A model generated the notes under the pieces. The model had not been told where the DNA came from, ran no database searches, and saw nothing but the letters and a program-made list of their open reading frames with translations. Below, piece after piece: positions 18,789 through 27,730 of a DNA stretch of 64,000 bases. A program made the translations under genes and the position numbers. Within the stretch, counting starts at the first letter, position 1. Each line of letters begins with the position of its first letter. Source of the stretch: Clostridia bacterium (GTDB taxonomy: Bacteria > Bacillota > Clostridia > Oscillospirales > Acutalibacteraceae); contig JAFQCR010000015.1 in NCBI GenBank assembly GCA_017416345.1, forward strand, positions 1 to 64,000, given 5' to 3'.

Positions 18789-19835
18789 ATGAGAAGGTTG
18801 TTTTTTGGAATTATCAGTATATTGTTTTTAACTTGCGGTCTTACAGGTTGCAGTACGGCAGGGGACAAGGCTGTAGATCTCTCTACTGTCTATAGTGCAA
18901 CGGCAATTATTTCCCTTTTACTTTTAATAGCCTGCTGTATACTTGTCCGCAAAACCAAGATATGGTTCATCTTGCTGTTTTCATCGGTGCTTATCGTTAA
19001 TATCGGTTACACGTTTTTATCGGTTTCTACCAGCCTTGAAGCAGCTTTGTGGGGCAACCGTATAGCATACCTCGGTTCGGTATTTTTACCGCTTGCTATG
19101 CTGATGATAATTCTCAACGTGACCGGAACAAAATATCCAAAACGGTTACACGGAGCTTTAGGGATAATTTCTATCCTCGTGTTTTTAATTGCCGCAAGTC
19201 CGGGAATTTTGCCCGTATACTATAAAGAGGTATCATTTGAAATTATTAACGGAGTAGGCAAGCTGATCAAGGTCTACGGTCCGCTTCATCCGTTATATTT
19301 GGTATATCTTCTTGTTTATTTCGGTTCAATGGTCGCCGTTATAATTCGCTCAACGGTCAAAAAGACAGTCGACAACATTGCTCATTCAATTGTTTTGGCC
19401 ATTGCGGTGTTTGTAAACCTTGGTGTTTGGTCAATTGAGCAGATGTCAAGCATCGATTTTGAATTTTTGTCGGTGTCTTACATTATAAGTGAGCTTTTCC
19501 TTTTAGGTGTGCATCTTGTTATGAAGGAAAACCAACGCTTGAAGGAATTGATAAAGCAAAAAGAAAAGGAGCTTCAAAGAACGGAATGCTCCGTTGAAGT
19601 TCCAAATAATAATGTGTCGGATGAAGTCAAGCTCCGCTTTGAAAACGGAGTAAAGAGTCTGACCCCAACCGAAAGGCAGATTTTTGATGCATACCTTGAA
19701 GGCAGAACGACCAAAGAGATCATGAGTATGCTGAATATTAAGGAAAACACATTAAAGTTCCACAACAAAAACCTTTACAGCAAGCTTGGCGTCTCATCAA
19801 GAAAACAACTGATCGAGATCGGTAAAACACGTTGA
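18789..19835 (+). CDS. Membrane-bound LuxR-type regulator
   Basis: The N-terminal part has about eight hydrophobic segments (residues 5-245), resembling the seven-helix sensor domain of some histidine kinases; the very first segment ends in a lipobox-like LTGC. A charged coiled linker (KEKELQRTECS) leads to a C-terminal LuxR helix-turn-helix: LTPTERQIFDAYLEGRTTKE, then NTLKFHNKNLYSKLGVSSR. It is therefore likely to sense something in or at the membrane and bind DNA directly. A strong GAAGGAGAG site precedes the ATG. Repeated operator-like sites lie just upstream, suggesting autoregulation and control of the divergent surface protein operon. Confidence 0.85.
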   Translation: MRRLFFGIISILFLTCGLTGCSTAGDKAVDLSTVYSATAIISLLLLIACCILVRKTKIWFILLFSSVLIVNIGYTFLSVSTSLEAALWGNRIAYLGSVFLPLAMLMIILNVTGTKYPKRLHGALGIISILVFLIAASPGILPVYYKEVSFEIINGVGKLIKVYGPLHPLYLVYLLVYFGSMVAVIIRSTVKKTVDNIAHSIVLAIAVFVNLGVWSIEQMSSIDFEFLSVSYIISELFLLGVHLVMKENQRLKELIKQKEKELQRTECSVEVPNNNVSDEVKLRFENGVKSLTPTERQIFDAYLEGRTTKEIMSMLNIKENTLKFHNKNLYSKLGVSSRKQLIEIGKTR

Positions 19836-19910
19836 TCTTGCGAATGCGAACAACAGCTTCGCATTTCGGCTGCTCCGACGAAAGATTCGAATCCTTCTGA
19901 TACCCACGCC

Positions 19911-20130
19911 AAAAAGATATTTTCGGAATTTTTGCGTATGAATTCGAACTCTTGCAAAAAATGATATATTGCTACGCAATATGATATACGGCTTCCGCCG
20001 TATGATATACTTGCTTCGCAAGCATGATATAATATCCGTTCCTTCATATGCCGAAGGCATATATCATCCGCCGAAGGTGGATATCATATCGAAGATATAT
20101 CACCCATTCCGGCAGGAACGGATATCATTG
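19911..20130. repeat. tRNA-linked palindrome array (copy 1)
   Basis: A conserved head (AAAAAGATATTTTCGG, then TTTTGCGTATGAATTCGAAC) is followed by at least six short hairpins separated by ATGATAT-like spacers: ATTGC/GCAAT, ACGGC/GCCGT, CTTGC/GCAAG, ATGCC/GGCAT, ATCC.CC/GG.GGAT and ATATC/GATAT. An outer pair, ATATCCGTTCC and GGAACGGATAT, encloses the right half. The tail TCATTGAAAAA abuts the tRNA-Ser terminator. The same head, array and tail occur at 47717-47941. It fills most of the gap 19836-20171. The rest, 19836-19910, holds only small palindromes. Confidence 0.75.
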
Positions 20131-20171
20131 AAAAAAGTCCCTTTTGTCAGTAGACAAAAGAGACTTTTTTC
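20130..20171 (-). terminator. tRNA-Ser terminator
   Basis: The 19-base arms 20130-20148 and 20153-20171 form an almost perfect stem with a 4-base loop and a T-run, directly against the CCA end of the tRNA. Confidence 0.9.
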
Positions 20172-20261
20172 TGGCGGAGCGAGAGGGATTCGAACCCTCG
20201 GACCCTTGCGGGTTTACCTGATTTCGAGTCAGGGCCGTTATGACCACTTCGATATCGCTCC
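20172..20261 (-). tRNA. tRNA-Ser(CGA)
   Basis: The acceptor stem GGAGCGA pairs with TCGCTCC, with discriminator G and encoded CCA. The anticodon stem CCTGA/TCAGG encloses CTCGAAA, giving anticodon CGA. A long variable arm and the T-loop GGTTCGAATCC are present, as expected for a class II serine tRNA. Confidence 0.97.
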
Positions 20262-20365
20262 GTATTCACTTGGGTTGCCAAAGGCAACAGCATTATTATA
20301 AGTTCCAAACTTCGATTTGTCAACACTTTTTTGAAAGATTTAAAATATATATTTTATTATCTCGG

Positions 20366-20394
20366 TTGAAAAATCGAAAAATATGCGGTATAAT
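20366..20394 (+). promoter_or_regulatory. Sigma-A promoter of the VOC gene
   Basis: TTGAAA and TATAAT are separated by exactly 17 bp, 38 bases before the start codon. Confidence 0.8.
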
Positions 20395-20432
20395 CAAATA
20401 AACTTTTGTTTACATATTAAGGAGTGTATAAA

Positions 20433-20837
20433 ATGGCTAACGAAATTATAAAAGGTATGGGCTTTCATCACGTTGCGCTGATGTGTAAGGATATTGATAA
20501 AAGTCTTACGATGTATAAGGCTTTGGGCATGAAGGAGATCGTCCGTTGGGGCGAGGGTGAAAAGCTAATCGTTATGGTCGATATCGGTGACGGCGGCCGC
20601 ATCGAGCTTTTTGCACGCGGAAACGACGATTATAAGGTAATGGGTAAATATGCACACTTTGCAATGTGTGTTGAGGATGTTGACCACGCTTATGAGGTTG
20701 CGCTCAAGGCAGGATTTGAACCGTTAACTCCGCCCAAGGTTGTTCCGCTTGAGTCAGCTCCCGAAAAGATCTCAATCAACATCGCATTTGTCAAGGGACC
20801 GGACGGGGAAGAGGTTGAATTTTTCAAACAGGTTTGA
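20433..20837 (+). CDS. VOC/glyoxalase superfamily protein
   Basis: The 134-residue single-domain protein has the paired beta-alpha-beta modules of the vicinal oxygen chelate fold: GFHHVALMCKDIDKSLTMYK at the start, then HFAMCVEDVDHAYEVALKAG, ending in FVKGPDGEEVEFFKQ. His and Glu at the usual metal positions (FHHVAL, RIELF, AHFAM, EEVEFF) suggest metal binding. The ATG has AAGGAG nine bases upstream. Candidate roles are lactoylglutathione lyase-like detoxification or isomerisation; the substrate cannot be told. It is a single-gene unit. Confidence 0.85.
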   Translation: MANEIIKGMGFHHVALMCKDIDKSLTMYKALGMKEIVRWGEGEKLIVMVDIGDGGRIELFARGNDDYKVMGKYAHFAMCVEDVDHAYEVALKAGFEPLTPPKVVPLESAPEKISINIAFVKGPDGEEVEFFKQV

Positions 20838-20845
20838 TCGTTAAC

Positions 20846-20930
20846 GCAAGCATAGTATTGCCTTGCGGTTTTACAATCCCTCCGTCGTTTTGCTTTGCAA
20901 AAATCCACCTCCCTTTACACAAGGGAGGCA
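20846..20930. repeat. Intergenic palindromic repeats
   Basis: GCAAG...CTTGC and then CCTCCCTT (20908-20915) with AAGGGAGG (20921-20928) form two small hairpins. The second resembles a dispersed intergenic repeat I know from gut Clostridia; no function is visible. Confidence 0.5.
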
Positions 20931-20982
20931 AAAGAGGTAACCTTTAAACTAATATTCATAATCAATAACATTTCAATGTAGT

Positions 20983-21018
20983 AAACCGCTTGAACGGATA
21001 ATTCCGAACAAGCGGTTT
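20983..21018. terminator. Intrinsic terminator
   Basis: Arms AAACCGCTTG (20983-20992) and CAAGCGGTTT (21009-21018) with a T-rich tail on the plus strand sit between the convergent VOC and fumarase genes. Confidence 0.8.
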
Positions 21019-21021
21019 ATT

Positions 21022-21549
21022 TTATTTAAACAGATCTCCACCCTTGCAGTCGATGGCAACGATCAGCGGAAAATCCTTAAATTCTAATTTTTTGACCGAT
21101 TCGCAACCAAGATCGTCAAATGCGATGACCTCACAGCTCGTTATGCATTTGGAAGCCAGTGCACCTGCACCGCCGATGGCACAAAGATAGACCGCCTTGT
21201 TGCGTACAATGGCATCGCAGACATCTTTACTGCGCTCGCCCTTGCCGATCATACATTTTAGACCCATATCAAGCAACTTAGGGGAGAAGGAATCCATTCT
21301 CATAGAGGTCGTAGGGCCACAGCTTCCGATCGCGAGACCGTCGGGAGTGGGGGTGGGACCTGCATAATAGATGCTTGCGCCGTTTATATCAAAAGGCAGC
21401 GCCGATCCGTCTTTTATTAACTGCATTATCCTGCCGTGGGCGGCATCCCTCGCTGTATAAACCGTACCCGACAGCAAAACACGGTCACCGGCGGTTAGTT
21501 CTGAAGCTTTATTGCACAGCTCGGATGTATTTAATGTAAAGGTACTCAT
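21022..21549 (-). CDS. Class I fumarate hydratase beta subunit (C-terminal domain)
   Basis: The 175-residue protein matches the swivelling beta subunit of iron-sulfur fumarase / L-tartrate dehydratase. Signatures are GTVYTARDAAHGRI, YYAGPTPTPDGLAIGSCGPT, TTSMRMDSFSPKLL and MIGKG. It works with an alpha subunit carrying the 4Fe-4S cluster to hydrate fumarate to malate. The alpha gene is not next to it or anywhere in the window, which is unusual because the two are normally adjacent. Its start overlaps the stop of the DivIVA-like gene by four bases, so translation is coupled. Confidence 0.88.
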   Translation of the reverse strand: MSTFTLNTSELCNKASELTAGDRVLLSGTVYTARDAAHGRIMQLIKDGSALPFDINGASIYYAGPTPTPDGLAIGSCGPTTSMRMDSFSPKLLDMGLKCMIGKGERSKDVCDAIVRNKAVYLCAIGGAGALASKCITSCEVIAFDDLGCESVKKLEFKDFPLIVAIDCKGGDLFK

Positions 21550-22079
21550 TGCGAAACACCTGCGGTCACAGAGCTTGATTCATCCTTCAATTTGTCGATC
21601 TCGGCGGTATTTTCGGCAATTTTCTGCTTTGTGTCGTAAAGCTTTGCCTTCAAAGCCTCAAGCTCCTCGGAATATTCTCTGGTCTTGGCAAGCAAAACAC
21701 GTCCGATCTCATTAAGATCCTCTTCAGCCGAATCGGCAACGGCAACATTCTGCTCGACGGCTGATTTTGCCGCCTCGGCATTTTCGTTAGCGGCGGTAAT
21801 TATGGCAGAAGCGTTGGCTTGAGCCACAAGATACAAACGGCCGATAGACTCACTCAAAGCGGTAATGGCGGCCTCACGCTGCTTGAAATCATCCAGCAGG
21901 GAAGTGAGCTCTTTGACGGTAGCCTCAAGCTCCGAAAGCTTTTGTGCATCGGCCTCTGATTTGGCTTCAAGCTCACGTATATTCTTTTTTAATCTTGCTT
22001 CATTTTCCTTAGCTTCAAAAACAAAGCCCATAACATCGTCCTTGTTAAATCCAAAAAGACTGTTTCTGAATTTTTTCAT
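21546..22079 (-). CDS. DivIVA-like coiled-coil protein
   Basis: The protein starts KKFRNSLFGFNKDDVMGFVF, which is the short membrane-targeting and coiled-coil entry seen in DivIVA/GpsB-like proteins. It is followed by heptad-rich helices to about residue 80, an Ala-rich segment and a second coiled coil. It is 177 residues long with no membrane segment. Such proteins act as cell-pole or division-site scaffolds. GGAGAA lies eight bases before the ATG. It is coupled to the fumarase subunit gene for no obvious reason. Confidence 0.7.
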   Translation of the reverse strand: MKKFRNSLFGFNKDDVMGFVFEAKENEARLKKNIRELEAKSEADAQKLSELEATVKELTSLLDDFKQREAAITALSESIGRLYLVAQANASAIITAANENAEAAKSAVEQNVAVADSAEEDLNEIGRVLLAKTREYSEELEALKAKLYDTKQKIAENTAEIDKLKDESSSVTAGVSQ

Positions 22080-22257
22080 AAAGTTTCTCCACTGTCAAAA
22101 TGATATAACAATTATACAATCATCCGAAAAAAATTGCAACATAAAAATATTATCTGTTTATTTGAAGATTTTTTTGTAGAAAATGTTTGAAAATGCAATT
22201 TATATGCCTTGATTTACAATATAATTTTTTTTAGGGGAAAAATATTGCAAATATTAC

Positions 22258-22286
22258 TTGACAATGATAAGTGGTTAATTTATACT
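22258..22286 (+). promoter_or_regulatory. Sigma-A promoter of the surface protein operon
   Basis: TTGACA and TATACT are 17 bp apart. They lie about 60 bases before the first gene of the two-gene surface operon. Confidence 0.8.
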
Positions 22287-22342
22287 GTATTTGTGATGTT
22301 ATAAATTAGCATTATTGTAATTATTTTCAGGAGATGATTTTT

Positions 22343-24172
22343 TTGCGTAGGTTTATCAGTAGCGTTCTTTGCGTTTGTGTTTTGTTTTCGTTGTTAGCTG
22401 TAGCTCTGTGCGGCAGTGTATCGGCTGAATCAACAAAATTTTCAAAAAACTATTACTACTACAATGGGCTTTCTAAAATTACCTTTGATGGTGAGGCTCC
22501 TTATGGCTTACCGCTTTACAGAGGTTCGGTAAAACCGGTTTATTTTATTGATGAAACAACAAACAACGGCTATGCCGCACATACTAATTCAGGAACAGGC
22601 GGTTATTCAAGTATTTGGCTTGGCAAAGACGGTACCGTTGGTCAAAAGCCCGCGAAGCAAAGCGGTAAAGAAAATTTGTTTGTATTTGAACCGGGAAAAA
22701 CATACAGTGTAAAATACAAGTTTTGCGCTCTTGCTACTACACAAATAGCATCCGGCGATGGAGCAGTTCGTTCACCACTTTTATTCTTACATTCTAATCC
22801 GGAGTTAAGTAGCGGTTTTACTGATTATGATTTGGGTGATAATGCCACTGTCATATCCCAAACCGGAACAATATTAAATTTGTCTGAATATGGAAACGAT
22901 GCTTTGACCGAAAACGGTGATTGGATTGACGCCGAGGTAATCTTCAAAGTTAATGACAGCGAAGATGAAACGATGGTGTATTATTTTGGCATAAGATATT
23001 CATGTAACTATGAAGGTACCACTCTTAGTGTCGGTTATGATGATTTTGCGATTTCTGAAATTACAACAAATTATACATATAGCGAGGCTTTTCATACCAT
23101 GGACGATGCTGAAGGAATCGATAAATATCTTAACGCCACGAACACAACTTCCGTGGAATATGTTGATTCTGATAACGGCAAAGCTTTAAAAATAGTATCA
23201 AAAGGTGGTATTACTCGTGTTGCATTGAGTAACGGTATCAAATTTCTAAGCGACCGCAAATACTATATAAGCTTTGACGGTAAAGCTGAATTCGATGATG
23301 ACTCAAGTACACATGATGACTATATTGCTTCGCTAATCGGTGTTGGAGCCGGTGACGGAAAATCAAACCGTTATTTCTTTACCGGACATAGTGGCTCTCA
23401 AGATTTTGGTAAAGATAAGGGATTGACATATTATATTAACGGTACAAAAATCAGTAGTTATAAAAAGTTTAAATATACTAATGAGTGGCAACATTTTGGA
23501 ATAGTATTGGATACATGCAATGAAAATGTAAAAAGCGTTATCGATACTTATTTGGCAACTTATCCAACTAGATCCTTTCAATTCTTAATCGGTTCTTGTT
23601 GCGGCGGTACAGCTTACATTGATAACCTTCGTATCATTGAAATTGAGAGTGTTTCCGCTGCAGTCGATTTGGAAACTGCTCCGAAGGTTACCGATGCAGC
23701 TGCTTCTATCCGTTACCATGAAGCTGCAACTCAAGACAGTGCTTTTGTTTCTGCAGGTCTGCGCTTGAGAGGCACCGTAACTAACGATCAGAAGGAAAAT
23801 GCCGATGAGATTGGTTTCCTTGTAACTCCTTCGCTTTATGCCGCAAATGATCCTGATTGGTATGATTTTAATGCCGAAGGCGGACTAAGTAAAATGGCAA
23901 AAAAAGGTATTTGCTATTCTGTCAAGGATAAGATGGATGTTGTCTACCGTCAGAGTATAAGCTCTACACAGTATCAGATGATACTCACAGGTCTTTCGAA
24001 TGCTGACGAATCAAAAACCGCATACAACACTCGTTACGTTGCGGTTATGTATATCAAGACCGGAGATACTTATCAATATTTTACCGTTGGTGAACTTTCC
24101 TTTAACGAGATTCGTGGTAACTATATTGTCACGGAACAGGAACCCGATGTTCTTATTCCTGAAATAGAATAA
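22343..24172 (+). CDS. Secreted protein, paralogue of the left-edge gene
   Basis: The protein has about 609 residues with a signal peptide (RRFISSVLCVCVLFSLLAVA, cleavage near SVSA). The TTG at 22343 has AGGAG at good spacing; the ATG at 22334 directly abuts it and is less likely. Motifs shared with gene 1-1548 are TFDGEAPYGLPLYR, WLGKDGTVGQ, ENLFVFEPGKTY, the HTMDDAEG turn and a C-terminal SIR...GLRLRG domain. The middle looks like two carbohydrate-binding-like beta-sandwich repeats. No catalytic motif is visible. It is followed after 21 bp by the SipW-type surface protein gene, so the two are probably made together. Confidence 0.8.
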   Translation: MRRFISSVLCVCVLFSLLAVALCGSVSAESTKFSKNYYYYNGLSKITFDGEAPYGLPLYRGSVKPVYFIDETTNNGYAAHTNSGTGGYSSIWLGKDGTVGQKPAKQSGKENLFVFEPGKTYSVKYKFCALATTQIASGDGAVRSPLLFLHSNPELSSGFTDYDLGDNATVISQTGTILNLSEYGNDALTENGDWIDAEVIFKVNDSEDETMVYYFGIRYSCNYEGTTLSVGYDDFAISEITTNYTYSEAFHTMDDAEGIDKYLNATNTTSVEYVDSDNGKALKIVSKGGITRVALSNGIKFLSDRKYYISFDGKAEFDDDSSTHDDYIASLIGVGAGDGKSNRYFFTGHSGSQDFGKDKGLTYYINGTKISSYKKFKYTNEWQHFGIVLDTCNENVKSVIDTYLATYPTRSFQFLIGSCCGGTAYIDNLRIIEIESVSAAVDLETAPKVTDAAASIRYHEAATQDSAFVSAGLRLRGTVTNDQKENADEIGFLVTPSLYAANDPDWYDFNAEGGLSKMAKKGICYSVKDKMDVVYRQSISSTQYQMILTGLSNADESKTAYNTRYVAVMYIKTGDTYQYFTVGELSFNEIRGNYIVTEQEPDVLIPEIE

Positions 24173-24193
24173 ACATATAAAGGTGAGCGAATT

Positions 24194-27133
24194 ATGAAAA
24201 CAAGAAAATCAGCGTTTATCAAAAGCGTAATTGCGTTGTTGATTTGTTTGTCGATGCTCGTTGGAACCACATTTGCCTGGTTTACCGATAGCGTATCATC
24301 ATCGAAGAACATCATCACCGCAGGAAACCTCGATCTTGAAATGTACTGGACCGACGATCTTGACAGTAACGTCTGGTACAATGTTGAAGATGCTAACTAT
24401 AACACCATCTTCAGCTATGATAACTGGGAACCCGGTTATACCGATGTCAAGTACATCAAGCTTGTAAATAACGGCAGTCTTGCTCTTAATTACGAGCTTT
24501 CCATAACCCCCGAAACCGCTGTCGGCAAGCTTGCCGAGGTTATCAACGTTTATTTTGCAGAAGGCGGTGTTGACCTTCAGGACCGTGACGATCTTTCCAA
24601 TCTTACCGCAATCGGTCTTTTGAAGAATGTTCTCAACGGCGGCGCAACTGCAGACGGAACATTGCTTCCTGCAGGAAAAAACGACCTTATCCATCCTTCG
24701 GGAGAGGTTATTCTTACCTTTGCAATGAACATGATCACTTCTGCCGGTAATGAGTATATGAATCAGACCTCAGGTGAGTTCTCGGTCATTGCTCTTGCAA
24801 CTCAGGCTTCCTTTGAGACCGATTTCTTCGGCAAGGATTACGACCTTAACGCAGAATTCCCCAATGTTATCAAGCGTAAGCAGATCACCGCAAACGTAAC
24901 CCCCGATAACGGCAAGGTTCCCGCGGGCGGTGTCATCATGCAGGAAGGTCCCGTCAATGCTTTTGTGCCCGAGGGTGTTGTGCTTGATAACGGAGCCGAT
25001 AAGCTCACTCTTACCGTTACTCCTCTTAAAAAGACAACCAGCGGTATTATTCCCGTTCAGAATGAGGTTATTTTGCCGGTTGATATTCACATCATCGGTG
25101 TTTCCGAGAACAATAATGTTCCCATAATCATTGACCTTGGTGCTATCCTGCCCAAGTATATGAACCTTGGTAACTATCAGCTCGTCCACGTTGAGGACGG
25201 CGTAAACCAGGTTATGACCGTTGTCAGCAACAGAGCTGATCTTGTTGCTCATAACCAGTTCTATTATGATCCATTGACAGGTGATGTAAGCGTTGCAATG
25301 GCTTCCTTCTCCGAGGTTGCTTTTTATGCTAACTTCTCTCGTGAATGGACCGGTGGCGAGGATTATACCTGGTATACCGTAGACAGAAACGTAACCTCCT
25401 TTGAAATTGCCAACGCTGACCAGCTTTATGCATTTGCTAAGATAGTTGGCGGTATGGCAAAGAATTACGGACAGTTTGATTTTGAGGGTTGCACCGTAAC
25501 TCTTATTTCCGACATCAACCTTAACGGCGGAAGCGTTATTGATGCAAGCGGCATCAAGAGAATTTTCTATCCTATCGGCTACTATAACAGCACCCGCGAT
25601 TCCTACGAGTATATCTATGACCGTGCCGAGGCAGAGGTTACCGGTATGCTGGGTATCGAAAGCGGCGTTACTGCTTTCAAGGGTACTTTTGATGGAAACG
25701 GCCATACTGTTGGCAATTTCTATCAGAACACCTGGGATATGTTCGGCGACTACAACAACGGATACAGCGGCACTCCCAACTATTACAAGGATGCAATGGG
25801 TCTTTTCGGCTACGTCAAGAACGGTACTGTCAAGAACCTTACCGTTGATAACTTCTCGTCCGACGGTGAGTTCACACCTACCGGTGTTATTGCCGCTTAC
25901 GCTTGTAATTCTACCTTTGAGAATATCGCTATCACCAACTGTAATCCCAGAGTTTACAACACCGGCAACGGCGGTATCGTTGGTATCGGCGGTAATGACG
26001 GCGACACTGCAGATCTTGTTCTGACCTTTAACAACATCACCATTGATAATTCCAACGTTATTTCTGCACTTTGGGGCTCCTGGGACGTTGCTTGCGGCGG
26101 TCTTGTAGGTATGTTCCGCGGTGACGGTGAGGTTCACATGACCAACTGCCACGTTGCCGCTCAGATCGACGTTTATAACGATGTTTGCGGTAACTATCAG
26201 TACTACTGGTACCGTTATTCCGGTATGCTTGTCGGTACTAACAAGAACATGATCACCGAAAACGGTTATACTGTTCCCGAGACCGATAAGTTCATTGCAA
26301 CCAACTGTACCGTTCACTTTGGTGATTGGAACGATTACTATTACTGCGAATTGGTTGCCAACTCTCTCGCTTCTTATACTCACGACCATCAGATGAGCCG
26401 TCTTGAGATTATCGATAGTATTGATGACATCAAGACCGGTGAGGATTGGACCAAGGCCGGTAACTTCCTTCTTATCGAGGGTGATACCAAGACCTGCTAC
26501 CATATCGTAAATAAAAACGGTGTTCTTACTCAGCACACCCACGAGAGCATGGGTACCGAAATCGTTGACGGTAAAGAGGTTGACGTTGAGGATAAGAGAA
26601 TTGTATACTTGCAGTTCAACCAGCTCTTCACCGGTTACGGCTGGGGCGTAAAACATGTTCCGATTCTCGACTTTACTGTTGAGGGAAATGACAAGAAGGA
26701 CGTAACCATCCTTGATCGTACCGATAATATTGCAAACTCGGTAACCAAGTTTGAAGCAAATTATGACTTGAATACCGACGGTAGCTTCAAGACCATCAGC
26801 AACAAGGAGCCCGTAACAATTGAAAAACTGTTCAGCGCTGTTGATGGCGTTGATGCATCTATTGCACTTGCTCCTGACAGCCATGTCCACGTAACTGTCA
26901 CAAGATACAATGAGTTTGGCTCTGTAAGCGGACTTTACACTCCCAATAATGAGAATTGGGCTGACGGTACCGTTACCTTCAACGGAACCGGTCCTGTTAT
27001 CATCACCATTCAGGATTACAAGTTCTGTACTCCTACAGTTATGTACCTTCAGGTCATTGACCCCGAGAATCCCGATGAGGTTGGTGGCGATATCAGCGAA
27101 GGCGATAGCGACTGGGGCAATTTCTGGGATTAA
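24194..27133 (+). CDS. SipW-dependent-type surface protein with GLUG-like repeats
   Basis: The 979-residue protein starts with a TasA/camelysin-type signal peptide: a hydrophobic stretch then TTFAWFTDSVSSSKN and GNLDLEM, typical of proteins processed by a SipW-type signal peptidase. Residues about 30-220 resemble the TasA-like domain. The middle (about 390-680) has repeated FDGNGHTVGNFY, GLFGYVKNGTVKNLTV and NGGIVGIGG segments, like GLUG adhesin repeats that form a beta-solenoid. The tail is acidic. Codon use is strongly biased and uniform, suggesting high expression. It likely forms surface fibres or an adhesin. No sipW gene is in the window. Confidence 0.82.
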   Translation: MKTRKSAFIKSVIALLICLSMLVGTTFAWFTDSVSSSKNIITAGNLDLEMYWTDDLDSNVWYNVEDANYNTIFSYDNWEPGYTDVKYIKLVNNGSLALNYELSITPETAVGKLAEVINVYFAEGGVDLQDRDDLSNLTAIGLLKNVLNGGATADGTLLPAGKNDLIHPSGEVILTFAMNMITSAGNEYMNQTSGEFSVIALATQASFETDFFGKDYDLNAEFPNVIKRKQITANVTPDNGKVPAGGVIMQEGPVNAFVPEGVVLDNGADKLTLTVTPLKKTTSGIIPVQNEVILPVDIHIIGVSENNNVPIIIDLGAILPKYMNLGNYQLVHVEDGVNQVMTVVSNRADLVAHNQFYYDPLTGDVSVAMASFSEVAFYANFSREWTGGEDYTWYTVDRNVTSFEIANADQLYAFAKIVGGMAKNYGQFDFEGCTVTLISDINLNGGSVIDASGIKRIFYPIGYYNSTRDSYEYIYDRAEAEVTGMLGIESGVTAFKGTFDGNGHTVGNFYQNTWDMFGDYNNGYSGTPNYYKDAMGLFGYVKNGTVKNLTVDNFSSDGEFTPTGVIAAYACNSTFENIAITNCNPRVYNTGNGGIVGIGGNDGDTADLVLTFNNITIDNSNVISALWGSWDVACGGLVGMFRGDGEVHMTNCHVAAQIDVYNDVCGNYQYYWYRYSGMLVGTNKNMITENGYTVPETDKFIATNCTVHFGDWNDYYYCELVANSLASYTHDHQMSRLEIIDSIDDIKTGEDWTKAGNFLLIEGDTKTCYHIVNKNGVLTQHTHESMGTEIVDGKEVDVEDKRIVYLQFNQLFTGYGWGVKHVPILDFTVEGNDKKDVTILDRTDNIANSVTKFEANYDLNTDGSFKTISNKEPVTIEKLFSAVDGVDASIALAPDSHVHVTVTRYNEFGSVSGLYTPNNENWADGTVTFNGTGPVIITIQDYKFCTPTVMYLQVIDPENPDEVGGDISEGDSDWGNFWD

Positions 27134-27160
27134 TATTTATTAATTCGGTTTAATTCAACA

Positions 27161-27195
27161 AAACCCAACGGATTTGTTTCCGTTGGGTTTCTTTT
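27161..27195 (+). terminator. Intrinsic terminator
   Basis: Arms AAACCCAACGGA (27161-27172) and TCCGTTGGGTTT (27179-27190) are followed by CTTTTT. Confidence 0.9.
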
Positions 27196-27331
27196 TATGT
27201 GAAGTGTGTATATTTTTACTTAAATATCTTTTAATTTTTCAAATACATCTTGAATTTAGCGACGTTTTGGTGTACTATATACTGTGAATAAAAATGCAAT
27301 AATTTGAATATTTCAGTTAGCAGGTGTTGTT

Positions 27332-27730
27332 ATGACAAGAAAAGAAGCAAGAGATCAGGCATTCATTCTTATCTTTGAAAAAGGGATTAACAATGAATCG
27401 GTCGAGGATATTCTCGAGGCTGCCAAGGAGTGCCGCGACTTTTTGGAGGATGAGGACGGATATACCTTGAAGGTCTTTACCGGTGTTTTTGAAAGACAAG
27501 AGGAGATCGACGCTATTATCTCGAAGAATCTTACCGGTTGGACCATCAACCGAATCTCAAAAATTTCTCTGGCTGTATTGCGTCTTGCTATTTTTGAAAT
27601 AATGTATATGGATGAAATTCCCGATGCTGTTTCGGTCGACGAGGCCGTTGAGCTGTGCAAGACTTATTCGACCCAGGAAGATGCCGCTTTTGTCAATGGT
27701 GTTCTGGGTACCGTTGTGCGTTCAAAATAA
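27332..27730 (+). CDS. nusB: Transcription antitermination factor NusB
   Basis: NusB binds boxA RNA with NusE/S10 during rRNA transcription. The 132-residue all-helical protein begins TRKEARDQAFILIFE and ends with KTYSTQEDAAFVNGVLGTV, both characteristic. It opens the conserved housekeeping operon; its stop codon overlaps the start of the next gene (TAATG). Confidence 0.95.
   Translation: MTRKEARDQAFILIFEKGINNESVEDILEAAKECRDFLEDEDGYTLKVFTGVFERQEEIDAIISKNLTGWTINRISKISLAVLRLAIFEIMYMDEIPDAVSVDEAVELCKTYSTQEDAAFVNGVLGTVVRSK

Noticed and set aside
19952-20117. The palindrome array as a CRISPR array
   Set aside because: The constant parts are only 7-9 bp, the variable parts are self-complementary stems, and no cas genes are present.
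24770-26890. A 706-codon open frame on the minus strand
   Set aside because: It lies wholly opposite the SipW-type surface gene. That gene has strongly biased codons which keep the opposite frame open. No ribosome site or domain is visible.
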